Assembly: GCA_030248225.1 (NCBI GenBank)
Contig: JASANE010019471.1
Location: 1-64,000 of the forward strand
Direction of reading: 5' to 3'
DNA from: Trileptium ribeirensis
Taxonomy: Eukaryota > Nematoda > Enoplea > Enoplida > Thoracostomopsidae
DNA length: 64,000 bases
In this document: positions 54,001-62,769 of the stretch, one piece after another
How the letters are laid out: each line of letters begins with the position of its first letter
How positions within the stretch are numbered: the first letter of the stretch is position 1
Program-made: the position numbers and the translations under genes
The notes under the pieces: generated by a model
The model's input: the letters and a program-made list of their open reading frames with translations, nothing else
What the model was told of the DNA's origin: nothing
Databases searched by the model: none

Positions 54001-57000
54001 CCGGCATAGTGTGTAGGAACGGAGATGCGAACCCTAACAGCCCTGACAAAACGGCAGCGTCCCGCCGTCGGTCAATTCGGGCCGTTCCAGCCGCCCGGAT
54101 CCTGAGCAACTGGTGGGCATGGCATATCCGCTCCGACACCGCTATGACCCTCCTGTAAAATAGCATTCTTATTGGTGCTCGTTCTTCTCCGAAACGTAGC
54201 TTAGGCAGTGCGAGGATGTAATGAGAGAATTTACCGTGACATTCTGGCTTAACTACGGGCACGAATTCTGAATCCGGCCCCAGCAGTGTCATTCGCTCCT
54301 CATCTGGTAAGCCTTGTAAGAACAGCGGTTCTACTAATTCGCTGTCGTTCTCTAATGCGTATAATTTCCTCAATATAATATCTAATATGTGTTGCCCGTA
54401 TATTTGTGTGCTCCTCTGATCCAGCGTGTACTTATGTTCCTCCAAATGTGTGTCGGTGTGATTAATCACAAGGCCTATGCCTGTTCGGTCAAGAGTTTGT
54501 ACGTTTCCCAATGATTTAGGTGATTGTAGTGCTTGTTCGATTACTGTCGTTAAGTCATTCGGCAATCCGATTGGGTTTATTCCTAATTCGTAGGCTGCTT
54601 TTGTGCTTATCTGGCATGTAACAATCTCCGTTCTGTTTTCCGGTTGCTGAGTTGCCATTATGTTCACCCTCTCTGTCCGGTCATTTACTATGGGCGTTAT
54701 CATCACAACTTTCGAGCTTTTACTGGTTACAATTGGTTCCTCCTCGGCTACATTATTCTCCTCTAGGTTACTAGGTTCCACCTCTATCTCACTAAGTTCC
54801 CGGGTTTCATAAACGTTAGCTCGATTGTCATGATTCCCTATGCTTGTGATATTGTCGGTACTCGGCTCGGCGTTGTCTCCCTGTAACCCTAAACCCGTTT
54901 CGCACACGTGTTGCACAGTTTCTTCTCCCGGTTCAACACACGATTCACACATACCGGCTCCGACCCGGTCGCAGTCGGCCGCACACATTCTCACCGGCCG
55001 GTTGGAGCTACTATGCAACGACAAACAATCACCGCGGCTTCCGACCTGGTCGGATCCTACGGCTCCTACACTTAGGGACCGAACCCTCTTCGAGCTTGGT
55101 CCTACACATGAATTATAATTTTGAACGGAGCTCGGGCTATCGCAGCGGCTCATTGCTCGACGCCTCCCTTCTCCTGGCCAGTGTCCTCTACGGTCTTCCC
55201 CGGCCTCTAAAGATCTAGGGTACACATACGCTCTCGAATTTTGAACGGAGCTAGGACAATCGGACTGACCCGTGTTCCGAAGGTCTCCATCACACCTGAC
55301 CAGTGTCCACGAGCGGTCTTCCCCGGTCGGTTGAAACGCTACAGGGGCCTCACACGGCCGCCCTAAATTGGTGGAAGTCAGTTTAGTTAAGTTGGATGCA
55401 TCCGCTAGGTTAAGTTCATTTAGTCCCTTAGGTTCTCGGTTCCTCGGTAATCCATTCCATCCGCTAGGTTCCGCTAGGTTAAGTTCCACTAGGTTCTCGG
55501 TATCCGCTAGGTTCTTAGGTCCACAGTTAGGTTCCGCTAGGTTCACAATTCCATCCGCAGGTTCTTCTGGTTCCGCTTCACATGCGTAATTTTGAATAAG
55601 CCTATTGAAAGTCGCTTCCCCAGGTTGTACCGTGCCGGCGCTAGAGCCATTGCCAAACACGCGACCCCTATTAATCGGCCCCCGAAGTCCGAACGGCGTC
55701 TCTCTAGGTTCCATTCCATTAGGTTCTCCATCCACTAGGTTCTTAGGTTCCATCCGATGTGCAGCCGCCTGAGATGGGTTACACGTGCCAGCGTTTGGGT
55801 CATTGCTTGACACGGATGCCCTATTAATCGGCCCCCGAAGTCCGAACGGCCACCTCCCATATTTCTCACTCGGCACATCAGGATCATTAGGTTCCTTTGG
55901 TTCCATTAGGTTCTCGGTTCCTCCTCCCCTCTCACTCCTCTGCTCGGTATCTCGGTATTCTTCCTCTCCTCGCGCTGACTTCCGATCGGGATATACAAAT
56001 AAGCTGGTTGGCCAACCAATATTCACAGAGTCTCGGGTCACACCCTGCGCGCCAGGGGTTGGAAACAATAAAGCCGAGCGCCGTATAGGTTCAGTGTTAC
56101 TTTGTGTTTTACCGTATCTGTATTCTCCGTGCACAAGTGTTTCATCTCCTTGTGGTTGATTTGATGCGTTGCCACTCCGCGACCCGGTCGCTTGCGACAA
56201 TTTGCGTGGTGTATCCCTATCTGTTTGCAGTGAGTTTACCTGATATAAGCCTGGCTCTGCTTCAACGTTGTCCAGGTATTCTGGCTCAGTTTCAAAATTG
56301 GTGTCATCGTGTTCATGCATTGTTTCGTCTTCAGTGACCATCAAGTTAATTTGTGCCGAACGGGTGCCTAGCCCAGCTCCTGCACGTTCCTCTAGCGTAG
56401 ACATTTCGTGTCGCATGACGTCTAGGCGGTGTGCTAGCTCAGGATCTACGGCTTTGGTCACTGACATTACGCCTGCATTGCGGCGGTTAACTTGCTCGTT
56501 GTTATTTATTGGTGCTTGTGCGGGTCTATTGCGAGGCACTGCTCCTAATTGATTTGTATTGTTCCAACCATTACTAGGTGTGCGCGGCCGAAATGGAGCG
56601 GCTTCTGCCGACAATGGTTGGGGTGGTGCAGCATAGCGTCGCTCGTATGTTGGGTTATATCCATTGTTTCGCTGGTTGTACCCATTAGCGCTACGTCCGC
56701 GAGATCTGTTGTAATATTCGGTCTGACCGCCATTTCCGTAAGTGTTGTATGTTGCGGGCTCTGGGCGATAGTATCCTTGCTGCCCATATCCAGTGTATCC
56801 CCGCTGATTAGCTGTATTATTCCAATCATCACGTCGCGAGTAGCGTGCTCCACCTCTAGGTTCAACTACTCGATAGCGAGGACGATTATTGTACTGCGGT
56901 GGCGGCCTAGCATATTCGATAGCGGGCGGTGGCGGTGCACCGTACGTGTAGTTAGGCGCTGCTCGCGTGGCTAAGCGTGTATATTCGTTTTGCAATGGAT

Positions 57001-58036
57001 CGTATATGTCCATTCGGAAGTACGGACATTCCCTAGCGAAATGCCCTAGATAGCCACATCGAAAGCATTGGTTTCCTACTGGTGCTGGTGGTGGTATTGC
57101 ACTTGCGCCTACCTGCGGTGCTCCATTATTCTGCATCATTGCATTTAACTGGTGTTGCTCTGTGCGCTTATCTAGCAGATCAATAAGCCGAGCGATAGTG
57201 GCGTCGCTACCAGCTGAGGTGCGCTTGTTCTCATCCAAGGCCTCACGGATCTGATCCACTAGTTGCGTGTTTTCAGCGCCTTGTGATATGCAATTTACTG
57301 TCTTGGACCGGCTGCTCTTGCGGACCGGTACTCCAATAACTTCCTTTTGGGACGCTATAATGGCGTCCTCCTTGTACTTAAGCTTGTCCATCATGTGTTT
57401 GAAGGACGGGTAAGTCTTCCCGATTACGCAAGACTTCAATTCTTTTCTCAGTCCTTGTCGCAGGAATTTTTGTAGCAACGCGTCACGTTGTTCGCCTTCG
57501 ACCTCCGGGAACGCTTTATCCACTAAGTTTTGAAGGTCAAGTCCGTACATAGCGACTGATTCCCGTTCCCCTTGTATACGCATGCGTAACGTGATTAGTG
57601 CGTCTTCGTCTCGCTGCGAGGAAGAGTACATGAAGCCCATGTTGTAGCAGAGGGCTTCATACGTCTGTTTCTGGCAGTCCGGAAAACTTTCGTAAATTTT
57701 AAGGGCCTCACCTTTTAATACAGTCGGGAAACAAATGAGTTTCTGGTCTAGGGTCCATCCATTCGCGTCCGTTAGATTGTCATAGGTGGCTAACCAGGCC
57801 TCGAAGTCCTGTCCGTCAGCTCCTGAAAACGGTGGAATGTCTCCTACTTGTATTATAGGCGTCACAGTGGTTGCCCTTTGCGTTAGCTGCTGTAGGATTG
57901 CTACTAATGGGTCCCCGTTGACGGTGGGACCTGGTCCATTTGTACTACCAGCCGTAGTGGCTGTGCCACTTCCTATGTTATTTATTCCTGGCGTGCCGCT
58001 AGTCGGCGTTCTATTTGCGCTCGCTGGTACAGACAT
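45080..58036 (-). CDS. Gag-Env-Pol polyprotein of family B (4318 aa)
   Basis: One uninterrupted frame. Gag about 1-550: retrotransposon capsid domain, CCHC knuckle C324-C327-H332-C337, then a Tyr/Asn/Arg/Gly-rich tail. Linker about 560-1110: polar, with repeated N-L-A-E-P/N-L-V and P-F-G-L-R-G-P-I-N-R units. Unknown domain about 1115-1600. Env: hydrophobic signal-like segment about 1645-1667, F2-like part, basic site R-K-K-R 1797-1800, Gly/Ala-rich fusion-peptide-like stretch 1801-1822, heptad-rich helix, N-x-T sites, transmembrane helix about 2211-2233. Protease D-T-G-A 2372-2375. Reverse transcriptase YIDD 2830-2833. RNase H D2979. Integrase HHCC about 3375-3415, D3448, D3508, E3544 (D-x59-D-x35-E), GPY/F near 3682. 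Disordered Ser/Thr/Pro-rich tail about 3760-4318. All catalytic motifs look intact. The length far exceeds usual Gag-Pol proteins. Confidence 0.92.
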   Translation of the reverse strand: MSVPASANRTPTSGTPGINNIGSGTATTAGSTNGPGPTVNGDPLVAILQQLTQRATTVTPIIQVGDIPPFSGADGQDFEAWLATYDNLTDANGWTLDQKLICFPTVLKGEALKIYESFPDCQKQTYEALCYNMGFMYSSSQRDEDALITLRMRIQGERESVAMYGLDLQNLVDKAFPEVEGEQRDALLQKFLRQGLRKELKSCVIGKTYPSFKHMMDKLKYKEDAIIASQKEVIGVPVRKSSRSKTVNCISQGAENTQLVDQIREALDENKRTSAGSDATIARLIDLLDKRTEQHQLNAMMQNNGAPQVGASAIPPPAPVGNQCFRCGYLGHFARECPYFRMDIYDPLQNEYTRLATRAAPNYTYGAPPPPAIEYARPPPQYNNRPRYRVVEPRGGARYSRRDDWNNTANQRGYTGYGQQGYYRPEPATYNTYGNGGQTEYYNRSRGRSANGYNQRNNGYNPTYERRYAAPPQPLSAEAAPFRPRTPSNGWNNTNQLGAVPRNRPAQAPINNNEQVNRRNAGVMSVTKAVDPELAHRLDVMRHEMSTLEERAGAGLGTRSAQINLMVTEDETMHEHDDTNFETEPEYLDNVEAEPGLYQVNSLQTDRDTPRKLSQATGSRSGNASNQPQGDETLVHGEYRYGKTQSNTEPIRRSALLFPTPGAQGVTRDSVNIGWPTSLFVYPDRKSARGEEEYRDTEQRSERGGGTENLMEPKEPNDPDVPSEKYGRWPFGLRGPINRASVSSNDPNAGTCNPSQAAAHRMEPKNLVDGEPNGMEPRETPFGLRGPINRGRVFGNGSSAGTVQPGEATFNRLIQNYACEAEPEEPADGIVNLAEPNCGPKNLADTENLVELNLAEPSGWNGLPRNREPKGLNELNLADASNLTKLTSTNLGRPCEAPVAFQPTGEDRSWTLVRCDGDLRNTGQSDCPSSVQNSRAYVYPRSLEAGEDRRGHWPGEGRRRAMSRCDSPSSVQNYNSCVGPSSKRVRSLSVGAVGSDQVGSRGDCLSLHSSSNRPVRMCAADCDRVGAGMCESCVEPGEETVQHVCETGLGLQGDNAEPSTDNITSIGNHDNRANVYETRELSEIEVEPSNLEENNVAEEEPIVTSKSSKVVMITPIVNDRTERVNIMATQQPENRTEIVTCQISTKAAYELGINPIGLPNDLTTVIEQALQSPKSLGNVQTLDRTGIGLVINHTDTHLEEHKYTLDQRSTQIYGQHILDIILRKLYALENDSELVEPLFLQGLPDEERMTLLGPDSEFVPVVKPECHGKFSHYILALPKLRFGEERAPIRMLFYRRVIAVSERICHAHQLLRIRAAGTARIDRRRDAAVLSGLLGFASPFLHTMPGIHVSSSMLKHLEGLLEIVARVINSMSITQAITEVYRSQIPILQTCIMCEERHNINFLPREECAFTTYHGEWDYTGNLSADYGTIKRNGTVSIRPSCTQGLHTAYELIAYREANLEFLETIVGAPYLLDHLVTEFDETGPKVPVLSIHHIVYAIMANALFRDANSKPKREELLYLRLLWLRKPAQNIWQSDPMDDVDQVPSTDHGADITFIDEEELESELSAAPSDASADEFDMPAIESLDSDDLISDLSFSMDNETVRHENDTTVDRSSQISPTGSVQFTFNGLGRRVEAAVGLLNQGIKILGLLMTLLILHNLGQTQAIATPFSDQVARLGAMVNQQVGTLIEPQGLVITASQSTFLPIILRLSLDGLQPSRQATGMAWCVYTPRGKPCLGNCCPNPNCTTMPDLQQKVQELERELRSTYQGVLDTSYYMALMREYCEANAHLCEQPKVRKKRFLAALAGAAGVVTGFLGVGVAFTNAVHLKDLNKQVLALSKEMRNTYNVAYGNSRAIMKLTHANEELYSFLHHEMQEVVTMIDQVRCQEQRYVTEVHRELVNHMFRTSLRSSVDAVMEAMMSGQLSPKVVDASTLKNLFQKNSQIAQTILIREPALAYQFGQIYPVHIDLGSFKFAFILRVPLVTSDDVRPYFRIYNVGWNVPERSAHMKLPLPDYATRIERARYEVLKLHACNTRPGIAFCEIHALATDHTSRCLDWIIMGEDAPDEARQLCKNSALVGPMVNHTDVYTTAQGVLMRTTERKAVVSKKKHLSHVTRGETIDIAENGVLWLSHSNYTQLVVGPLMLASTLDAQEVTVHIGPNITVHDFPEIPLKPIAWSSLEHAKATNLQVQQIADEQLKKVIDFPYITTTGVAPYLWMLIVLAITGVGAVIYFRNKAGFCPKCIKGRLQRWWQQRPCAREGLTRPELHVKTDNEYSTTNTPRPTVSAPAASTEHLELRTMSPRRSARLNATTEDESVVLVEPTELFAVSEKSQRRGHRTVAYHRQVNAIHHMDAPLLINAFVYRTPVLTLIDTGADVSIVSQYLVSKLGLQPQPDDSTRIVSATKQELALDGSISVPLSIGSIKVQTEFFVTKTAPYHCIIGTNFMSQLPKCIINFKERCLEIAVDEEEAKIPFAGLERYDPPLIAVMCRKLTTIEPNTETFINAIPEIAETGVGPALFVPAPEMVDIAMAHALVLRSQRTIPIAVINFGNTPVTIYAGQTIGHMEVMMNPNVQFLKDTNKNLIRYEEHKPAKQLNNITTHPERIIQHIEAGKRSIDHERAQTILSKIDFDKTLLSPFELKQLKTAIAENADVFSTHDFDLGRYTEHRHRIETGDAKPIKQAPYRLAHSLREPLREELNSMLDAGLISPSSSPWGSPIVYVTKSDGSLRLCVDFRKVNTVAEQDAYPLPRIDDILGCLRNTKLMSSLDLNKGFWQLELDPETKDKTSFVTVHGQYEYNVLPFGLNSSPGAFQRCMSMILKGLEWEKCLIYIDDILVFSPTFEDHLADLIKVFDRFRRANLKLKPSKCHFGRGSLKYLGHIISTEGVKPDPEKAIAIEEFKRPETLKQLQSFIGLVGYYHKFIPNYSDICEPLNELKRKDAVFKWTPKCEDAFKKLKQALLDEPVLVHPDFTQPFILQTDASGYAMGAVLSQKTKQGLKPIAYASKALLDYQRRYPAIEAEALAIRWAALHFKHYLVGHKFHVETDHKPLKALFDKPPRNSRLSQWRSELLLEFGGFEIQYRPGKENGNADALSRDPRYDPSIGEEPVDTYEILMMGRGRPTGPRPPTTCASWDQSHLPYPVRTVTPLATGAPTPITGSPIAPPGQPNPEAIPSHLVPDTQITTVPPATLTQQAATLSAIPIRMDPGETPVMSVRTTTISGSGVGPQARGSKRPHRPESETAGLRATTLPTEQEFDRLMKLMMHYETEILPTVRIEDAQDTHENIYLPFFSDLPDFNLVRLLPYIQRNDPELGPIWWYLYNKTRPRAELGALRIEMRAHYFELAQDTKILYMHPLQPGDINYKLCVPITLVQQILKHEHNTLYGGHPGRDRLIAKLKQFYYWKGMSEHAQQWIRRCTLCQSAKDPISRITTGLGRVPLANQPMYRVFVDILDIQVRSQAGNRYVIAFIDQFTKFAIAVAIRHQDAHTAAHIFLYEVVNKYGAPRELYSDRGGAFTAHMFENLCQGMQIFRHMSLAYHPQANGEIERFNRTLLYLLRVSVPQDDHHSWDISLPFCVMAYNSSVHTATKYPPFLLMHGFYPRLPGEYDTHSAATGYTGAHSYRANAQRWMASIRERAYQSMRAAQEVNRLRYNRRAREPRYQTGELVWVYRHDTTPGTSRKLTPRWCGPYEILGITPPCMRVRMHSNPEGMAHVVHLNRTKPCFRALDPVPNVGDWLGQVHASVLERGLNEPTQRIIADRDFVTEIEPVDEVAVRTVRAAVSDSSDTESIEMGDPNDPNFYRRTYAEIEAEQAAMEHIEYRTDDYEPQNPRTVRNRIPLTDPDREIEPSWPPISQEQVTSQEAFSYIPEPGSRDTQVEYGQHTVPVTTMERIVATSEEVPFGVPTVGVGILEGQHFYPADITLSTTPRGASGGIVVPGPYTSGDLRYAIMLAAQDHPLFQSRPAEHIMASRLRVPMEMSTQTVGDYTTIRPYSAPPASAGAPMAPHQYVFREAPMTQPPLGSPVSSYLSETSGEGTTVDVRAAEADDELTSQTSQEPSSTERLGRAGQETSSSDSRTQPGTSDSFSEFTLAGSSSEAPAPQQETSHPVTLNTPPRTRAPPQERGKGLVGRITQRKQITSPRGSSTIRFASAEQPGPSTVTITELVHPTTATTTSTGIIRLSSTHATAPTRHLLHRQARDRVFRPYGAASDEEVGDALRRPRRVTFQEPAATTSEATGTSTRLASTTRTQSTSVTTSMTSAPIPAPQQFRRGARSLGESQPATSFPRYPSSQELHPAAWRQRTPRPPPYEESDSDDPDLRAD

Positions 58037-59637
58037 TTTTGATTCCGACTTTAATTATGATCCTTATTTGTTTTAAGTTGTGGGGCGTCCGTGTTCCAAG
58101 CCTGGCAAGGGCACGGATGGTAAATATATATATAGCGATGTATATAAGTGTTTACTTTAATAGCAAGATTGCTACTGTTCGGCACGCTCTTGCTTTATTA
58201 TTATACTTGTGTACCTATTTCTTAGGTATGTACCTGGAAGTGTAAATCTTTCGCTTCGCAAGCTTCAATTACTCTCACGCCAAAACTACCTTCCTAATTC
58301 GATGAGATCTCTCACCTACTGTACTATCAAACTGAAACTACTATTTGTTAACTCCAGCTAATAATACCCAGATGAATTCTCGCTCAATTCCGATCCTAGC
58401 GTGATTAAGTCAATCACCCGGTTATCTTGTCTAAAACTGAGATTGTTTCACTCCCACTAAACGTTACCGTCGGGCGGGGTCCCCGCTAGTTATTCACAAA
58501 AGATTGTGTAATTCGTAGGCGGTGAAGGGATCCGGATTAAGCCCAGAGGTACGTGCAACTCAGAACAGTGTACTTTGAGGCAGTAAGTATCCAATACGTA
58601 TCGACAATACACTATTACATGGACCCACACAGTCTTTCTACATATGAGCAAACCTATTTACAACATACAAAATAATTTATACAGAGTAAAGCAGTTTACT
58701 GACCATCACTCAGTTCGTATCCACTTATTCGGTACAGTTCGTGAATTGTTCGCTTTTCGAGTCGCTCGGTCGACGTGGGCCTGACCACCACTTGTCTAAC
58801 GTAGCTGCGCGTATTCGGATGGAATGGGCGTTAGCAGCTGCACGATGTTCGTCCCTGTTGACAATACGTCGAAATACAGTCAATCAATTTGCAGTCTACC
58901 GGACGGCAATGTCCTGCGGCCGAAAATACTGAACGTTGTTACCGACAATGTCGATCTACTGTTCCCAAATCGCCAAGACCGATATGGGGTTGGAATAAAC
59001 TGACGGTCGGGAGATCGTCCACCGACAATAATACAACGTTGGTCAATAGCTGGCGGCGAAAATCAGTAATCGAATCGAATACTCCAGCGGTTATATGTAT
59101 GCAATCGTAAATGTACTAATTTATATTGATTCACGATAATAATACTAACACACAGAAGTAAATAACGTCCTGAAACAACGCCCTCTCGCCAATTTAACAC
59201 GGCCACAAGGGCCGTCAGGCCACCGCAGTACCGAAGCGCTCCAAGCATTCTCACACTGTCCATCCGACACTTTCATGCACCGCTTCATTAACGCGACTGT
59301 TTTGTAGAGTTCCTCTACTCTCCCGCGCGTCTCAGGAGCACTTAACGCAGTGATTTCAATACTAGAATTTCAATTAGCCAAAATTTAACTACTCAAGCTC
59401 ACTCAGCAAAACACGTACCAGGCTATCTCGTGCTCCTGGGACACGTGGGCCTGTTAATAATTTCATATAGTCCATAGCAGTTGGCCATACTAAAGAGATC
59501 ACTTGAAAACGAAGACAATTAAATACTATTCAGACCTTCACCTGGGCGCCAACAATACCAAGTGTTTCCCTTGAAGCATGCGAGAGGTCCTATGCCTAGT
59601 GATTGTGAAATTCTTTTATTAAAAATTTACATTGACG
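58037..59637 (-). other. 5' leader of family B, with candidate splice donor
   Basis: 1.6 kb between primer site and gag with no convincing gene. On the minus strand AGTAG|GTGAGA (intron starting at 58315) fits the splice-donor consensus and lies upstream of gag. It would suit splicing to the accessory-gene acceptors. Other weaker donors exist. Confidence 0.4.
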
Positions 59638-59656
59638 CCTCACGGCGTAGCCCCCA
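59638..59656 (-). promoter_or_regulatory. Candidate primer-binding site of family B
   Basis: The minus strand TGGGGGCTACGCCGTGAGG starts 9 nt after the LTR end. The first eight bases equal the start of the proline-tRNA primer site of gammaretroviruses, but later bases differ, so the tRNA is uncertain. Confidence 0.5.
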
Positions 59657-60334
59657 ATTAATTTATGTACTAGGACCAGTTCTGGCCCTAAGGGATCCCA
59701 GCTGCACCACTATTTTTTCTTGTGTGGTGCCCGGACAACCCCGGCTTCCACGACTCCCCGGTGATCTACGCGATGACCTAAGGGAACCGCTTAGCTTAGC
59801 AGGCCGCCGGCGGGTTAACCAGGGTGTTCGGCCTGGCCCCTATATTGGCCCACGTATCTAGTGGTATGAAGGTCCCCCGAGGGAGAGTCAACCCCTAAGC
59901 CTGCTCACAGGTAATAAGGCTGACTCGCCTTTCCCTCATCCCTACTTAAATCTTAAATGGAGGCGCGGTTCCTGTGTTAGTCTGTACGCGGGAGCCTAAT
60001 CCTACCGATAAATTTTAAGGGTTCAACGAGAAGGTCTTCTGCTAAACTGAGTAGCTCGAGGGGACACCTGGAGATCCATCCCCAGGGTCCCTGTCTAGCG
60101 AGAATAATTTGAACATGTTTCACCGACACGTAAAACGAGCCTAACGGAACCTTACCTAAGCTTGATTTACCACTCGCCGCTGCGGCGTTGCCTAACGGTA
60201 GCGAATCCTCACAAAACCCTAGACGTTTCCTTAGCTAGCCTTCAAAGATCCCATATTAACCTTGGGTTACTTTAGAATAGCTTATAACGATAGTCGACAA
60301 CATATCGCCGACTATGAACTTCACACTCTAACAC

Positions 60335-60340
60335 TTTATT
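60335..60340 (-). terminator. Candidate poly(A) signal in 5' LTR of family B
   Basis: AATAAA (minus strand) in the same AATAAAGTGTTAGAGTGTGA context as in the 3' LTR. Confidence 0.45.
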
Positions 60341-60849
60341 TAGTTAAACTGCACATATTACATTCAAATCCAACACAATTTATGTACAACAGAATACAGG
60401 GGTACCTCGCAGGGCACCCGTGATACATTATATACCGAACGGGTGATGTGAATCCTGATCAAACCCCATGTAAAAACCGATTCTGCTCGTACCCACATTT
60501 TGTACTCTGTGGTCCGTCTTACCCGCCTGACAGGACACAAGGACAAAACTTTCCTGGCTGACCGTTGTGTTGACTTCGCCTGTGAAGAACTCTAGGCCAT
60601 TTGGCACTCTCTTCCTATAACTTCTTTTACTTTGTACTCCATCTCGTACTATGTCATGAGGCCGGACGTCAGCTGCGGGTTACTTGCAATGAAAGTTTGT
60701 CACCAACTCTGCGTGCGCCAGGGTCAGCTTAAAATACGGGTCGTGATCAAAAGAGGGAGGCGCTGCCGCGTCTCCCGAATTTCGGCTGTCTTGTAATAAT
60801 CTCCTGATAACGATTTTGACATGAAAAGATGGCGCTGTATCGAAACCCA

Positions 60850-61783
60850 CCGTGTCTAAACGGTTTATGGGTCCGCGCCTATAAGTTTCTTTCACAGAAA
60901 ACTTTGGGGAAACAATCACTTTGTAGTCTTCTCAGGGTCGTCGCTCGGCTAACGGGTGCGAGCACCAAGAATTGCCTTAAAATTTGACCTGCCTATACGT
61001 GGCAGCTGACTCCGTCTCGTTTCCTGTTTTGGGTCATGCTCCTCTCCGAGCGCCTTTAATTTAGCCAAAGGCCCGCAGTCATTTGCCAGCATGGACAGGG
61101 CACGTGCTGCCGCACCCTCAACGAATTGCTCCATTTGAGTACCAAAAGAGACTGGTTGTGATTTAAGCTTTAAAAACACTTCGGATACCCCTGCATGGTT
61201 AGAATGATAGATTTGTAAAGCCGTAGGAAATTGGGACAACAACGCACGAAAGGTCCTGATACGTCACTCCCTATGGAGCGACCGCATCGACCCATCGCTA
61301 GGTGTTACATTGTTAAAATTGCTTGACGGAGTGCTCTACCGTGTCTAAACGGCCTGAGACCCGTCTTAAATTTTGGGGTCAGTTATCTGACATTTTTATT
61401 CGGAGCGGCACGAATCTCAGAGTAGTAGCTCAAATTTCTGGGGCTAGCGTCCGGGGTTCCGTTCTTAATTTTTGTTTAATTTTTCCTGTGCAAATGACTG
61501 CGTCCGTTCTGAGCGGACCGCTCTCTCTCTCTCTCTCTCTCTTCTTTCCCATTATTGGGTCTTTAAGGCGTGTGACCTGGAGTCATTCTTGTACTTTTCC
61601 TATACTTAGACTCGACTCAAGCTATGACTTCGAGAACGGGCGCAGATGGAGCATGAGTCAAAAGAAGCTCCATTGTCCTCTGTAAAATCGATTGAAAAAT
61701 CATAACGTTTTTGATGCCAATTTGTGGCGGAATCCTAAACTGATCAATGAAAATTATTACAGTCTTCTACCGTGTCTAAACGG
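60850..61783 (-). repeat. Three-copy motif CCGTGTCTAAACGG (5' LTR)
   Basis: Exact 14-mers at 60850-60863, 61339-61352 and 61770-61783. All are unchanged although the surrounding LTR sequence differs from the 3' LTR. Confidence 0.7.
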
Positions 61784-62450
61784 CCTGGAAGACTGGGTTT
61801 TGAAACAACTTGTCACGGACCGATTAACGAAATGCTCAGGGTCGAGATGCTCGAATTTTGGTGGGGAAAGCCTAGCGCTATCTTGTGCTTATGCTCAATT
61901 CTTATCTGCCTTAGCGGCTGCCTCCAGGTCAACACGCTACTAGTTTTGTATTAAACCTTACGTCAAACACCTTACCCCTCCCGTGTCCCGATGTCCTTCC
62001 CCCTTCCCCGTGTGTTTCCTTATTCCCCTTCCCCGCTCACATCACTAGCTATAATTTCGCCCCCGGGTCTAAAATGAAAAATGGCGACCCGGCGAGCGGG
62101 GAACCAGTCGAGAATTTGAATTTCGTAGACAAATTTTTAGCGTGCTCTTTCTCAACAGCGTTGGGACCGCACCTACGGGTGTGCCGGGGCATCCGTCGGA
62201 CGCACCAGCACCCGCAAGGGCGACCCCTGCTAATTAATTTTGAAAACATAGAAAACTCGCCAGGGGCAACTCCGTCCCGTTTCTACACGGTAGGAGACAC
62301 CCCTGGCCACTGAAAAGAAACCAAAAACACAAAGCAAACTCGAAAGCATTAAAAGAAATGGCGACAACCGCCAAATGAAACAAACAAAAAGACCGCCATC
62401 TTTGGCGGTGTCTCTCTCGACTGGTCCCGACGCTGCGCCGAGCCATCTCC

Positions 62451-62457
62451 TTTTATA
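62451..62457 (-). promoter_or_regulatory. TATA box of family B (5' LTR)
   Basis: TATAAAA on the minus strand, conserved with 39646-39652. This would be the promoter used for the genomic transcript. Confidence 0.7.
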
Positions 62458-62678
62458 CCCTGTGTCTACCCCCCTGTTTACGAATTCCCCTTGCTCACTG
62501 TCTTGGTTCCCTAAAAGCTATCTGAGAAGAAAATTTAAGTTCGAAAACAAACTGATTAAACATACAAATATAAACCACTGCCATTATCAGGCGGCGACCA
62601 AGCTATACATTGCTGGCAATAACAAGACAGCGCCCCGGCAAACTGCTGTAAACAACTTTAAACTGGACAGTGGCCGAA

Positions 62679-62769
62679 ACGTGCCAAGAAAGGCACGTAA
62701 ACAACTAAACCTCGCGCTGGTAGGCGCGAGGTTTTCAAAAGAAAAATTTATACGAGCGCTCAGGGCGCT
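62679..62769. promoter_or_regulatory. Three adjacent perfect hairpins in U3 (5' LTR)
   Basis: Arms at 62679-62685/62692-62698, 62707-62717/62724-62734 and 62755-62759/62765-62769. Stems and 6-nt loops are identical to those in the 3' LTR. Confidence 0.6.
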
